From: Polydactylus sextarius
Lineage: Eukaryota; Chordata; Actinopteri; Polynemidae
Assembly: GCA_016801845.1 (NCBI GenBank)
Contig: CM028927.1
Location: forward strand, 17,732,501-17,796,500
Length of the DNA stretch: 64,000 bases
Reading direction: 5' to 3'
The notes beneath the pieces were generated by a model. It had not been told where the DNA came from, did not search any database, and worked only from the letters and a program-made list of their open reading frames with translations. The translations under genes were made by a program, and so were the position numbers. Shown one piece after another: positions 50,081 through 63,600 of the stretch (the stretch's first letter is position 1; each line of letters starts with the position of its first letter).

Positions 50081-53000
50081 ATGGCGGAGTACGATTTGAC
50101 AACCAAGATAGCACATTTTCTTGACCGGCATTTGGTTTTTCCTCTGTTGGAGTTCCTGTCCGTGAAAGAGGTACAGCGGGTTTCACATTGTTTGACTCTA
50201 AAATATAACCCTGTTGTCTGTTGTTGGGAATTTATGCCTGAAAACAGTAAAGAATCGTCCCGGTTAGCTAGCTAGCTAGCTAGCCGGCTAGCAGTCACGT
50301 TAGGTAGCCGGTCGGCGAGATGCTAACCTGTTAATGTTAGACTTTTATAACCAGACAGTTCATGTAACGTGGGGAATTGCACTGAAGCAGAATATTGATG
50401 TGTTTTGTCAAAGTTTTGCTCGCTAGGTTCGTGTTTTTGTTACTGAGCGTGCTAGCCGTTAGCTTAGCTGCTACACAGCCTCCGTAGGATTAAAGAGAAG
50501 ACGTAGCAACAATATTTACGATTTTGAGTATTTGTTAAGCTCATCGTGACGTTGTTGAATCACTCTTTAATGATTTTGGACTTTTTGATGCTCTTTAGCT
50601 TTTGACAGAGTGTTAATCATGTTATTACATGTGTTTGTTGTTTAACAGATCTACAATGAGAAGGAACTCCTCCAAGGGAAGCTGGACCTCCTCAGCGACA
50701 CTAACATGGTGGATTTTGCCATGGATGTGTACAAAAACCTGTACCCGGACAAGGAAATCCCACACTGTGAGGACAAACAACAATTTAACAGCGTGTTCTA
50801 ATCAATAGTTTGTTATTGAGCTAAATTCAAAACGTTTTAAACACTGCTCTTTTATTTTAGTTTCCATCTTTGAGCTAAATGGACACAACTGTTCTCTGGG
50901 TTTAGGTTTTGTTACTGTCCTCTGTTAGTTCAACTTGTCTCAGACTTGCTGTATGACTTTGAGATCAGAGATTTAAAGTATGAAGCAGGTTTGTTGGGGA
51001 AGCGTCAGGTTTAACCCAGGGTTTATGAACATAATTCACCTCTCCATCACCTTAAATTGTTTCAGTACAGACTAAAAACCTTTGCACAAAATTACTGACT
51101 AATAATATCATTTGGTTATAACACAGACTTTCTAACAAATGGAGGGAGAGTTGACCATCAAGTAAATATAAAAGCTAAACCCATTAATGTTATTTATTAG
51201 GAAAAAATAGCTACAGACTGTCAAATATCTCATGATTTCAAATGTTTCCGTGTGATTCAACAAAAACATCACTTCTGAGTGTTGGGTTTAATGCAACAAG
51301 ATAAGGTAAAGTTATCCTGAGTGTAATGAACCTGCCAATAGTGCAGAGCTCAGGGTTATGTGGGCTGATGTAACAGATGTAGGAGGACGTCTTGTTCTTT
51401 CTGTCTCTGGTAGTTACATGATTTGATTTTTGATGCTGCACAAAAGCTATTTGATTAGACTAAATGTGTGATGAATAAGAATTTAAGTGCCTAACTCTTC
51501 TCTCAGAGGGTTGAACATTAGACTTAACTGATATTTAAACGATCGTTTATGTAATTTTGCAAATATGAATCGGCATCTTTGGGGTTTTGATAACTGGTTA
51601 GAGGCATTTCTCACAATTATGACATTTTATTGACCTCAGGATTGATACATTTTATCAAAATTGCTGCTATATTTATCCAATGAATCAGAACACAGTAGGT
51701 GTAGTATATTAAAATGCTCAGAACCAGCCATACTCATTTTACCAACACTTTAGCCTCAGGTAGAAAAAGTTATTGGGGGACATATTAAATATTAGGTGTT
51801 ATTTACCGAGATATTTATATTGTAGCAGTGTGTGATGATAGAAAATGTTGTGTTTCAGCCTTGAGGGAGAAGAGGAGCACGGTGGTGGCTCAGCTGAAGC
51901 AGCTGCAGTCGGAGACTGAGCCCATCGTCAAGATGTTTGAAGACCCAGAGACGACAAGGCAGATGCAGTCAACAAGGTCAGATCAGCTTATTTAAGCAAA
52001 GCTTTTCTCTCAGATATTCTGCTCATTTACCAATTTGTGAAACTTGAGACTTCCTAAGTCTGTTCACTTGTTTAACGTCTTGTTTTTCTTCATCAGAGAC
52101 GGGAGGATGCTGTTTGATTATCTGTCAGAGAAACACAATGTAAGTTTTGTATTCACACTTTTCCCTCTTATTATATAAAAAAGTGGACTACATTTTAATC
52201 TTGATAGGTGGGAAGCACAGTGTGTGTTTTTGTTTCCATAACAACCAGCTGAGAGCCAGCAGGACTGAAACCTAAAACACAAAACTCCCACTGACGTGTC
52301 ATTAATCAGTGTGTGTTCTGATCTGAATTAGTTACAACTTTTATGCCAATGTTCTCTTTATTTTTATATTTACTTTATATACTTTTTATTTTAAATATAT
52401 AATCCATAGATAAATTACACTTAAACATTATCAGCATCGTGTGCAGTCGTCTAAAGTGAGCGTCTGGCGTCAGCGTGAAAGAAACAAACAGACTTTATTT
52501 TTCCTAAAAAGATGAAAGATGCCAGTACAATCTCTAATCAGCGTCACTGTGTCTTTCTTTCATCTGCTCCCAATTAGTTTTCTTTGAGGCTTCTGCTGTT
52601 TGAACAGTAAATCAGACTATAAACTGTCGAAAGTCACATCCGCTACAACCTTCATGTCTCACTGTGCCTTTTATGACTCTATGACTCTGAAGTAGCAACT
52701 TGTTGATTGAGCCGTTTGTTACCGGTTGTTGGTGTTAAATTGTTTGCGTCTTACTGGTTTTTGTTTTTTAGTTTCGTCAAGAATATCTGGACACATTGTA
52801 CCGCTACGCCAAATTCCAGTACGAGTGTGGTAACTACTCCGGCGCTGCTGAGTACCTCTACTTCTTCCGTGTCCTGGTAAGAATAAAATTAAGTCAAATA
52901 TAGGTTTAAAAAATACATGAAATGGTCAGTTTTCTTTCATTTTATTTTTTTTCCTTCTCCTCCTCCTCTCCAGGTTCCCTCTACAGACAGGAATGCGTTG

Positions 53001-56000
53001 AGCTCCCTGTGGGGGAAACTGGCCTCTGAGATCCTGATGCAGAACTGGGAAGCAGCGATGGAGGATCTGACTCGACTACGGGAGACGATAGACAACAATG
53101 TGAGAGAATAATCAAGATGAAACTATGTTGGATGTTACCCTTTCTTACAGTTGTATTAAAGGGGAGACATTATTTGTTGGTCATTTGCCTAAAGTTTAGT
53201 TCACACTAGCGAACTTCACCAGTGATTAGTGAGTGTCAGATGCTGTCGTGATCGTTGCAGCGTTCACACTTGGTGACTTGTGTTCCCATGATCTGGAGTC
53301 TCAACAACTGGTCTGAGACCTGTAGTGTTCACACTACAAGACTTGTCAGTGATTGACTCCCGATCACACCGTGACGTCACCAAACTCTACGTCTGGTCAC
53401 GTGAACTAGACAGGATGTAGCCGCTGCCTCTCACCGTGATTTACAGCCGTTTATTGTTGACGAGCACTGGTGAAGACGCTGCCTCCGACACAGACTAAAC
53501 CGCTAAACCAGCGTGTAAGCATCACCATGGCAACACGCTGGTTTTTATGGTGGAGCTGAAATCAGCAGCAGACCTCCCCGGTACCGGGTAACATCTGGAT
53601 CAGACGCGGGGAGTTTGTAGAAACTGACAAGAAAACAAAAGCCGACTTTTAAACGTGGTTGTGAGTGAATCAGTGAGACGGCAGCAGCATTTATCTCACA
53701 TCCCTCCTCTGATTGGCTGTCGCTCTTTGTCAGTCTCTTCCGACTCCTCCAGTTTTAACACAACAGATCCAGTCCCGGTCTCAGACCAGGTCCCGACGGC
53801 CTCTGATGGAGTCGTTAGGGCTGTTAACTGATGATTCACCAATGATCAGAGGACCAAGTCCAACAGACATGACTGAAAATTGTTGGTAAAGTCGACTAGT
53901 GTAACTAGGCTTAAGTCATTACAATGAACCTACTTTTGACTAATACATTGTTTTTCTGTCTCCAGTCGGTGAGCTCTCCGCTCCAGTCACTCCAGCAGAG
54001 GACTTGGCTCATCCACTGGTCCCTCTTTGTCTTCTTCAACCATCCTAAAGGCAGAGACAACATCATTGAGCTCTTTCTCTACCAACCTCAGTGAGTCACT
54101 AAGTTTTTTTTTTTCCTTCCTTTCTTCATTGTAACATCGATATTAAAAAAAAAAAAAAAAAAGGAGTCACCTTCCAGATACAGTACGAGGGTGTGTACAC
54201 ACAGGCCTTTTGACACCTTCATCCAAAGCTTGTAATGAATTCTTTGTTGCTCAAGGACACGTTGCTCAGGGACAAAATTTTGCTGCATTAACATGGCCTT
54301 CGAACCAATAAAGCCTTTTCAGTTATGGTGAATCTATTTCATGTATTTTCTTCAGCTGAATTATTTCTCACTTGTGACTGACAGCGTGAAACCTTTTACA
54401 TTCCAAGTTATCTAACGGTGTGAATGAAAGATTCCTCAGCACAGTTCTTATGACAAATGTGAAGTAACTGATGAGTGTGTCGCTTTGTGTTGTCAGGTAT
54501 CTGAACGCCATTCAGACCATGTGTCCTCACATCCTGAGATACCTGACGACTGCAGTCATCACCAACAAAGACGTAAGAAAGCGCAGACAAGTGCTTAAGG
54601 ACTTGGTGAAGGTCATTCAACAGGTACGTTTATTAAATATTAGATGAATTATTCTCATATAATGTTCCTCAAGGATTTAGTGAAACTCATAAATAATGGT
54701 TCGTCTTTGGCTCCCACAGGAGTCGTACACATATAAGGATCCCATCACGGAGTTTGTGGAGTGTCTCTATGTGAACTTCGACTTTGACAGCGCCCAGAAG
54801 AAGCTCAGGGAGTGTGAGTCGGTAAGAAAAAGCTTCCCAGAAGTTTCACCTTCACTTTTCCTGCTTAACAGTGTGTTTTTGTTGTGGTGCACAGGCCTAA
54901 ATCACCCCCAATAAAAGTTAGCAGTCTCTGGGGACTGAAGGGTAATGTGAAGCCTCCGTTAACCGCGCTGCTCTGATCTCCTGAGTCTCAGGCATTTAAC
55001 TTTGCAGCTATTCAGCCTCAGCAAATCCATGCCTGGCCTGATTTGCTGGCTCTAAATTTTATTCAGTTTGATTTTCAAAGCGGAACAGCTGTCAGATTTG
55101 GGGCTCGGTTGCCTTCTTTTTAGAAACTCCTGACTGCAGCGGTGTAGTTGTGCTCGGGGACCACTCTGCGCATCCTCTAAGTGCTCTCATCACTTGGCTT
55201 TTACTTCTCTTGTATGAATTCTGCTTCACTTGCGACGGCCTCAGCTATCGCAGTTTGAATGAACTGACAATGTGTTTTCCTCCGGATGTTAATGATGACT
55301 CGGATTTAAATCAACTTTATGAATGAAGTCAAATAGTAAATCAGTGATGTCTTGTCGGTATTGTGTTGTTGTTGCACCTCGGAGTGTGTTCACCATTGCA
55401 AAGCACTGAATAGCTAGATTTCTTACGCAAAAACAGTTCTTTTTATAGGAAATAATGATGCATCATCTTCTTCTTAAGTTCCTAAGACACTAATATATTC
55501 ACACATTTAAGCTCTTCTAGAGATTTGAGGTGGCCAAACATCCCCAGATGATGTTTCTGTGATCACTGCAGTAAAAACACAGGAGGAGACGTCACAATTC
55601 AATCTCCTGTTAAACTCTCATTGAGGCTCACGTATGGTGATAACGTCAGGGTCTATTTCACTATGAACTAAGTCAAACTCAAACCAACACGTTACCGATA
55701 CTTGGATCTGACTTGTTGATACCGAGTATCAATACTCAATACTTCTACCACACACACAAAAAAAAAATATTTGGCAAAATACAATGAAGTGGAAGACAGG
55801 TTTTATTTTCTTCTCTGCTTGTTGCAACAAATGATGATTAAATTATATAAAAATGAATATTTAATAGATAATAAAACAACTATTAAAAATAACATTTCAA
55901 GTGAAAAAGAATCATTTTCTGTGATATTATTGCAGAGCTTCTGCTTTTGAATCAAACAAAAATATTAATCCAACTATTTGGCGCAGTCTCCAGTTTCCAG

Positions 56001-59000
56001 CTGGACATATTGCAGTGTCCATAAAACATTATGATTCATCATGTTTTGTTGGTCTGGCGGCTGGAAACAGCGCAGTAGGTTCATAATGTTTAGGTTTGAA
56101 CCTATAACCTATAAAATGTCAGAGTCTCTGTTATTTTAACTGCCCGTGGGTTTTCTCTTGTCGCTTTTCCAAAACCTGAGATAAAGTTGTTGTTGCTGTT
56201 GTGGTTTAGCATTAGCTTTAGCAAACTCGGTGTACTCAGGGTTATGGTGTGTCCTCAGACGTTTTATCAAATTGCTCGTATTGAACGACGTGCTCTCCTC
56301 TCCTCCCCTGGACACCTTTACAGCACAAAGTTTGCACTCTGCCTCGTTTCTGTCATCATCGCATATTTTGAAATGAGTCCATACTGCTGACATGATGTTT
56401 ACTGCAGCTGCCAGTCTCTCGCTCCTCCTCGCTAACTCCGCTGTTTCTGATTAGCTCGACATCGCCCCCTACCCGCCAATCTAAAAAAATACAACAACCA
56501 TGACAAGCCACCCTCTGATCAGTCCTTATTCAAAGCAATTGAATGCAATAACTGGATATTGGTTTTTGGTATCGGCGAACAAGTACAAGTACATGAGTGC
56601 AGTATTGACCCAATACCCGTTACTGGTATCGGTACCAAAGTACCAGTAACTAAATGTACCAATAGTTTATAAAAAAGACTGTTTTACAAGACTCACCCAA
56701 CCTCTTGTTTTCATACCAACTGGTGATGAAGGATGTTCCACATCAGCAGATTCATCATTTTTCTGAACAACCAGCTCATGTGTCTGTGAAGAGCGAGAAA
56801 AATGATGAATCTGCTGATCTGAATCATCCTAAGTCACCAGTACGGTATTATCAGTACTTCAGTTTATGTGTAGGGACCCTATTCATGCTACTGCTGAAGT
56901 GAAGTGATATTTTGAGCTTTATTAGTGGTTAAAAAATGATGATTTAGATACGTTTGGCTGACTGCCCCATTTACTTTCATTGTTAACTATTTGGTTGTGA
57001 AAACAAAAGACGGTCAAACTTGATATAACTTCAACCAACGTAAAATATCTCATGAGGTGGAGTTTGACCATGTGGGACCATCACTTTAAGTCCATGACAT
57101 AAACTTTATGTAACTAATCTGTGTATACAGCACATAATCTTAGCTTGTCTTGGGAATTGTCGTTTTAGAATAAAAACAAAAACGCAGGAACTGTTTGAAT
57201 AAAATGCTTCTACATTACGAGGTTGTATAGTTTTGCTCCAGACTTTTAATTTCTGGGTGGATTAACCAGTAGTTTAAAAATCTGGCGAAGCGGTGAAAGT
57301 AAAAACAACCAAACCACAGGAAACGGTCGCCTTCACATCAGCTGTGGTCGTCGTGGGGTGCTCATTATGTACTCAGCTATACTTATTGTGGACTTATCGT
57401 TCCAGTAAAAGTCAAAGCCACAGTTGGAAATTACAGCTCTGGTCTCATCTGTCTGATGATAGAAATGTGATCTGTTATGTCATCAAATGGTGTAAGTTTG
57501 GAAGAAGATGCTGGAAAATGTGTCTCATGCTGACAAAGGAACTAAAGGAACCACTGACTGTGGCTTTTTCTCTGGGTTTTCTACATGTTTCTATACATGA
57601 ACATCTTGTTTATGTTTGTGTAATAACAGCCTCAGTGTTGAGAGCAGGACTGTGTTTTCTTTTTTTCCTCCAGGTTCTGGTGAACGACTTCTTTTTGGTC
57701 GCTTGCCTCGAAGACTTTATTGAAAATGCTCGTCTCTTCATCTTTGAGACGTTTTGTCGGATTCATCAGTGCATCAGCATCAGGTACTTCGTCTTTCACA
57801 CAAACACACTTGTCAGAAAAGACGTTAGCGGTGTCTCTTATTGTGAAAAGGACAATTTGCTTGAAAAGTAATGAAAAGATCTTTTTACTTTTGTGTCTAA
57901 ATGATTGAAGTTGGACAATAATTTCACTTCTCAATGCTCCAATTTCTTTTAGATTTTATTCTCTCCCTCCAGGTGTAGTTAACATTGAGCTATATATATA
58001 AAAAAGACTTTAGATATGAACCAAACCTCCCTTTTCCTCCTCTTTCCTGTCAGCATGCTGGCGGACAAGCTCAACATGACGCCCGAGGAGGCGGAGAGGT
58101 GGATCGTCAACCTCATCCGTAACGCGAGGCTTGATGCTAAGATCGACTCCAAACTGGTGAGACTCTGCCACCAACTTATGTCGCAATACATCTACGTCAG
58201 TTTGTTTTTGACTGAAAAAAACGTCTCAGTCCTGTTGTGGTTAATAAGAAGACTCAGATATATTTTTATGTTGCTTTACGCTCTTAAATAAAACTAAAAC
58301 TCTGTCTCTCAGGGTCACGTGGTGATGGGCAACAACGCCGTGTCGCCGTACCAGCAGGTGATCGAGAAAACCAAGAGTCTGTCGTTCCGCAGCCAGATGT
58401 TGGCGATGAACATCGAGAAGCGCGTGGCTCACAGCAACAGGAACGAGGTAGACTCACTGTTAAATATTTCATGCGCACATGAACTTTTCACCCTTCAGTC
58501 ATACGAATTACCAGGCGAACTAGACGGCGAACGAGGTTATTAAAGCCATAAATTATGTGTGTTGCTTATTTAATTTTTTTTTTTTTTTCCTTTTTTCATC
58601 ACAAACATCATGTCAGATTATGTAGTCACATGCTGGTTGTCATCTCTGACAGTTTGAGGCTTGATTTATTTAAAATTAAATCCATTATTCAAGCATCGGT
58701 TTATACCGTCTGTGCTTAGACTCGCTCTGTTATCGCTCCTGTCGTCTGTGTGTGTTCAGACTTTTCTCTCTTCGTCACCGCACAGATTCATCTCAGGTTT
58801 TTATCAAGCTGTAACAAATTAAAAAAAAAAAAAAAAACCCACATCAGTTATTAGAGATTTATCAACATCGCACAACATCCCACAGAGATGGTGGGAGTCG
58901 GCACCTTTCACCACTAGAAGAAACATCTGATCTGGTCGTCCTCCCTCACATGGAGGCAGATCTAGATCTAAGATTTTGTTCCAACTCTTTGAATTTTATT

Positions 59001-59120
59001 AAAATGAATACGTGCAAACTGATTCTTTAAATGTTTCTAATGTTTTTTTTTTTTTGTTGTTTTTGTTTTAATTTTCCTCAGACACCAAACTGGGCTGCTC
59101 AAGACTCCGGCTTCTACTAA
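50081..59120 (+). CDS. eif3e: Eukaryotic translation initiation factor 3 subunit E
   Basis: Thirteen exons, all bounded by GT-AG introns: 50081-50170, 50649-50766, 51859-51976, 52097-52139, 52772-52876, 52974-53099, 53966-54090, 54497-54623, 54720-54821, 57674-57783, 58054-58156, 58313-58447, 59082-59120. The joined frame is open and encodes 446 aa (human 445), from [18 protein letters not shown] to WAAQDSGFY. It differs only slightly from the human protein, with a PDKE insertion-type change near residue 63 and a diverged segment before the last exon. The N-terminal helical repeats are followed by a PCI domain at about 220-400 that builds the eIF3 core. The product acts in 43S recruitment to mRNA. 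It is also known as INT6. The start has a strong context (CCAAGATGG). Intron 9 (2852 bp) and intron 6 carry transposons. Frames such as 57293-57871 are intron read-through into exon 10. Confidence 0.98.
50265..50293. repeat. Short (TAGC)n palindromic run in eif3e intron 1
   Basis: Five TAGC units followed by CGGCTAGC. A self-complementary short tandem repeat. Confidence 0.85.
53189..53915. mobile_element. Non-autonomous TIR DNA transposon in eif3e intron 6
   Basis: The left end reads CTAAAGTTTAGTTCACACTA. The right end, reverse-complemented, reads CTTAAGCCTAGTTACACTAG. About 30 bp of inverted repeats agree with a few mismatches (CTAGC-GAACTTCACC versus CTAGTCGACTTTACC). The 727-bp interior has no long open frame and is GC-richer than the intron. 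The superfamily was not determined. Confidence 0.6.
55686..56655 (-). mobile_element. hAT-like transposon remnant (nested)
   Basis: The segment inside MITE copy 4 starts near CACGTTACCGATACTTGG and ends near ACTGGTATCGGTACCAAAG. The ACCGATAC/GTATCGGT pairing suggests degenerate inverted ends. It carries, on the minus strand, a fragment of a BED-type zinc finger protein. No catalytic hAT core is present, so it is a truncated, non-autonomous copy. Exact limits and target duplication are unresolved. Confidence 0.5.
56136..56393 (-). pseudogene. BED zinc-finger fragment of a hAT-type transposase
   Basis: An 85-residue frame starts [20 protein letters not shown]. It contains CKLC, then [19 protein letters not shown], a C-x2-C...H-type BED finger arrangement as found at the N-terminus of hAT transposases and ZBED proteins. 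A Gln run follows, and the frame ends soon after. No downstream hAT dimerisation domain is present. It lies antisense in eif3e intron 9 and is taken as a transposon relic, not a host gene. Confidence 0.7.
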
Positions 59121-59243
59121 AATGGAAATGAGCTTCAAGAAGATTCAGATGACTTTCAGGATTATTACTGAGGAGTTTTATTGTGTTCATGAATTTATTA
59201 GTTTATCAATTTTTATCATATAACATCCACTTATAGCTTCTGC

Positions 59244-59249
59244 AATAAA
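59244..59249 (+). terminator. eif3e: eif3e poly(A) signal
   Basis: AATAAA occurs 124 bases past the eif3e stop codon, the first after it. This implies a short 3' UTR. Confidence 0.6.
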
Positions 59250-60654
59250 TTAAAAGAGAAAGGCATCCAGGACGAGGCAGCTAGGTTCAATTTAAGTTAT
59301 TATCACTCATCACATATTTAGAGACAGTCGCTTTAAATGGACGTTCATTTCCTCATCACAGTCTGTTGATAATCTGACCACGTGGATTTGACTCGGAGGT
59401 GCTTTGGAAACGGTGAAAATGCCATTAACATTAAAAACATTTGCCTCTTAAATGGAAAAGTGATTTGTTTCCTTCTTCCTCTGTGAATGTTTGACCACTA
59501 GATGGCTCCGTTGGTTTGTTTTTTGTTTTTTTTTTTTTTTTTTCTATTTTCAGAAAGTTAAAGGAACTTCTTGTTCCCTGCCTGAGTGTTGTTGTATGTC
59601 AGTGTCCACATTTAGTATTTGTGATTTAAAAATATGACATGAAGGAGAGAAAAAAAAAAAAAACTTTGGATGGAGATAAAAGATCACAAACAAGAGCCAT
59701 GTTATGGATCAGTTCCTTAATATCAAGGCTGTTTGTTTTTGTAACCTCTGGCAGTTGCACTTGTGTAGTTTTCTTTCTGCTTGTGTAGTTAATATTTAAC
59801 CACGCCTTATTTCTGATTATTGAATGCCACCGTAAAGATGCTGCTTCATCTCTGCTTCTAATCTGCAAATATTTGACAAGTGTTGATGTGCTGTGAAACC
59901 AGTCTCCAGTTTATACACTATCGCTTTCACATAAATCCCTTTACTTAGCAGGAACTATTTAAAACCAGTTTGGGTAAATACTTTGGACTAATTAAAGTGC
60001 CGCTTTAGTGAAATGTACCCTAGACCTGACGGAGCAGTTTGGTTGTGTCTAGGTTGTCTGGATCAACTAAAGTTAGAAAATATAATGACTGTAAACTGCT
60101 GATGCCTTTACAATGAGTCAGAAAACAGACGTACCTGTGGAAACTGTCATTATGTAAATCACACCTGGCAGGTAAAAGAAAGGAATTGGGAGGAGGAGGG
60201 GCAGAACTGCCCCAGGTGCATTTCTGAGTTGCCCCTCGACCTCTTTGAGTCCATGTGAAGTTTTCTCTCTGATGTGCAGCTTGGGGAGTGGCTGTTCGTT
60301 GTGCCAGCCGCTTTAACTCTTAGCCACTCCTCCAAACTGTTTTTCTTGTGCACACACGGACACACACTTGCACTTTTCCAGGACCCATTAAAAACACAAC
60401 GCACCCACACACACACTCACATGGCTGTGCGTGCAGAGAGCTGACGTGGGCTGAGGTCTGAGCAGGCTCCTTGTGGAACAGCTGGTATCCATCTGTAGCT
60501 GCTGCTGCTGCTTCTTCCTGCTGCTGCTGTAAGGCACCGTGGCTTCTCCTCCCTCAGAGGACACAAACCGGCCGCTGCAAACTCATTCATGCTCTGTGCT
60601 GTGTGCTCTCACTCTGTGGATCACTCTTGACTAGATTTGCAGGCCTCCTCCAGG
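59250..60654. other. Interval between eif3e and the next gene
   Basis: The first half is AT-rich with T and A tracts (59521-59544, 59651-59662). From about 60160 it becomes less AT-rich, with CTG-rich text at 60499-60530. The last 150-200 bp probably hold the promoter and 5' UTR of the next gene. An acceptor-like TTTGCAG at 60636-60642 could mark the start of its first coding exon. Confidence 0.4.
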
Positions 60655-63600
60655 ATGGATATCCTGACGACCTGGGCCGTCACCAACCCAGCTGTGGCCC
60701 GGCTCCTCTGGGTCCTGGTCCTGGTTCTGGCCACTCTCCTGGTCTGGCTCTTCTTCTTCTGCTGCTACACTTGGAACCAGAGCTCCTCGTCCTCCCTGGA
60801 GAGATACCTGGCAGGTAGGTGGTCCCTCAACACCCCCTCCTCCACTCTCACACCCACTTTCTTCAGATGTGTAGCGGCCTGTGATATTCTCTCAACAAGC
60901 TTGATGCTGCTCGCTGCAAAGCTTTAACTTCAACTCAGGCTCAGTTTCACTACAAGGAACGTTCAGTGGAAATGCTTTTTTATTTCCAACTGTGGTAATT
61001 GTAAATTGTTAGTGTTTCCTTTCCAAGACTCCAGGATCCACATTTTCCACAAACTGCCAGCTCGTGTTGGCTGCGGCTCTGCTCTGTGGTTGGAGCAGTG
61101 ACTGTTAGAAAAGTGCTGTTACACATGTGAGACACACAATGGCTCTTTTCATACTCATGAGTGTTTTAAATAAAAAAGCTGCTGCACTTCTTCATTCAGC
61201 GGAGAAACTGAAAAATGTGAAACTGTCAGTGTCTCTCAGAGTAAGTTTAAATCATCATGTTATAAATCTGACATGTTGTGGTGTCATGGCAGCTTTGTAA
61301 CTGTCCTGTCACTGAAGGAAACATGTGCATACCTGCAGTGAATCATGACCTCAGTCTTCTGTCACTTAGAGCAACAGCTTCACATAGTCTTTATGATTTA
61401 ATGTTGTTGTCAAAAAGTTTTACTTCTTTCTCAATAAAACATTGTTTGTTTCCTCACAGTGATGACACAGAACTCCAAATCTAAAGCTCCGACTCAGGTG
61501 AGGAAAAAAAAATAAAAATAACACTTCTTTATCTGTCTGACCTAATGAACCGTCTCCGCTGATAGAATTATGCAAATGGGTTCGTGCTTTAAATTCCTGT
61601 ATGACCAAACTGAAATCCTCAAAGAAGAGTCTGCTTTCAATATCACACACACTAAGATTTAACATCAGCTTGTAATTCCTGCTTCAGTCTGTAGGGGGCC
61701 TCCTTCACTTGCATTTATTATTGACAAAATGAAGCACATGCACAGTTTTTATTTTCCAGGATGATATTGACATAAAGCTGATATATTTTCACCAGCGTCA
61801 AACCGATGTGGGATTTTTTGGGGCCGATGTTGATGTTAGAAAATAAAACAATCTGATTAGTGATTAATCAGAGCGATGAATCAGGTGCTTTGTGGAACAA
61901 ATATGTTGCTTAATATGATCCAGAGCTCTGACAACACATCACATCCAGGATGTAGGATGCAGACAGTTTCAACAGTAACCTCCTTTATGATGCCACTGAG
62001 CTCCACTTCTGCAACGTCCTGGTCTTATGAATGAGTTTAATGCGTCTGTTGGCGTCTCACAGATCTTCCTCAGCATCATCTGATGGATGTTAAAGCTCCT
62101 CAACCTTCTCAGACACACAAAGAAAAAGAGGAGACAGTTGTCGTCCTCATTGCCTCAAACAACTCTTTTTATCTTTATCACATTGAGCTTTAGATGGTTT
62201 CATATGTGGTGGAAACACCTGTGTTAAACCGTAGATAAGACGGCACCAATGATTATTGGTGAAATGCTAACATAAAGATGACGTTTTTTAAGAAGATCTT
62301 GAGGTTTTAAATGAAGATCGATTAACCAGTCAATGCGTAGTGTGTTAGCTGATGCTACCTTCCTTCCTGTTCCTTCTGGATCAGGTTTGATCCTTTAAAA
62401 TCTGTTAGAAATGGTTTTAACTAACTTTAAAACAAGTAAACTGCCTGTAAATCATGGTGTTTGTGCGAAGCAGGATGTTTTGCTCAAACAGCACAGATCT
62501 GAACCTCACGGTGGCGCCAGCGGTTAAGTCCGAGCGTCGCTTCAGTCTCTGGGATTCATCATGATGGAGCTGATGAGCGTCTGCTCTAAAATTTCACACG
62601 GATCCATTCAGACCTTGTTGAAATGTTTCAATGTTGAACAGAAGTGATTCAACCGGCAGAACATCCTGTTTTTTTACGTCTCATGTTCTGTCTCAGTAAC
62701 AAGAGGAAGTGATGTGTTCAGTGTTTCCATCATGAGTAACAGTGATTCTTCATGAACACGAGAGGAAGTGACATTTGATGAGGCACAAAACAAACAACGA
62801 CGCTGCAGATGTTCACAGTTCATGGGCTTTAGTATAAATATAATACCTCTGTGTGATATCACCTGTCAGCAGCTGCTGCATTGCATTGTGGGAGATGTGT
62901 GACCATCTTGGCTTCTCTGTGTGTGTTTTGGCGGCTTCAGTATGAGTGTTGTTCACTGTGCCGTCATTGTCAGTAGATAGTCGGCCGTTATGAGTGAAGC
63001 TCTTTGTCTGATTGGCTCTAATGTGCCAACAAAAGGTCCAACGGACGCACAAAGAGAAATGAGAGGCCTCTGTCTGAGGAACAGAGCTGCTCACAGAGAT
63101 CGTTGTGGATCACAACTCCACAGTAAATCTAAAGAGATAAGAGTCTGTGAGATGATGTGCGTCGGTCGATCGGTTCAGAGGTTACGACACGAGGTTGTGT
63201 GTCTCTGTGTTTCACTGTTGGTGAATGATTTCATCCTACATGCATCTTGCATGTGATTTTCAGAGTCAAAGAGAAGCTTGTGTGTTTTTTGACAACAAAA
63301 ACGTCACTTAAATGTCGAGTCAGTTTGAAATCAAACCAGTGAGACGGACTTAAGAGTAAATCCTTTCAAAATAAAACTCCTGAATCCCTGATTCTTGCAT
63401 CATCAGATGGGAAAAGATTGAAAGATGCACGTTTATCCTCTTGGATTAGATAAATAATGATGTTATGGCTCCATTTCTGGTCAGTGAAGAAAAACAAAAG
63501 CCCATTTGTTTACCTGACGGTACAGACCATAATCAATGGCCTCTAAATAAGGAAGTCTTTGTGTGTGTGCCAGATATTGAGACCTGCTCTTTTCTAATTA

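Larger units (their letters stand above)
55620..57088. mobile_element. Foldback MITE, copy 4, split by a hAT-like insertion
   Basis: The left remnant at about 55636-55680 (GTGATAACGTCAGGGTCTAT, then CTAAGTCAAACTC) matches the left end of copies 1 and 3. The sequence then changes to the hAT-like segment. MITE sequence resumes at about 56667 (AGACTGTTTTACAAGACTCA), includes the GATGAAGGATGTTCCACATC hairpin, and ends at GGGACCATCACTTTA near 57088 with an intact right tip. It lies in eif3e intron 9. Confidence 0.65.

Noticed and set aside
57293..57871. 192-codon open frame
   Set aside because: It is eif3e intron 9 read through into exon 10 and on into intron 10; the real part is 57674-57783.
60471..60818. 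115-codon frame overlapping the first exon of the unknown gene
   Set aside because: Different frame, low-complexity Ser/Ala/Cys start from a CTG-rich patch; the frame at 60655 has a clean ATG, membrane helix and splice continuity.
61900..62170. Possible antisense LINE coding remnant (CTTCCTCAGCATCATCTGAT, then AAGCTCCTCAACCTTCTCAG)
   Set aside because: It resembles text from fish repeats, but I could not tie it to a family or define ends.
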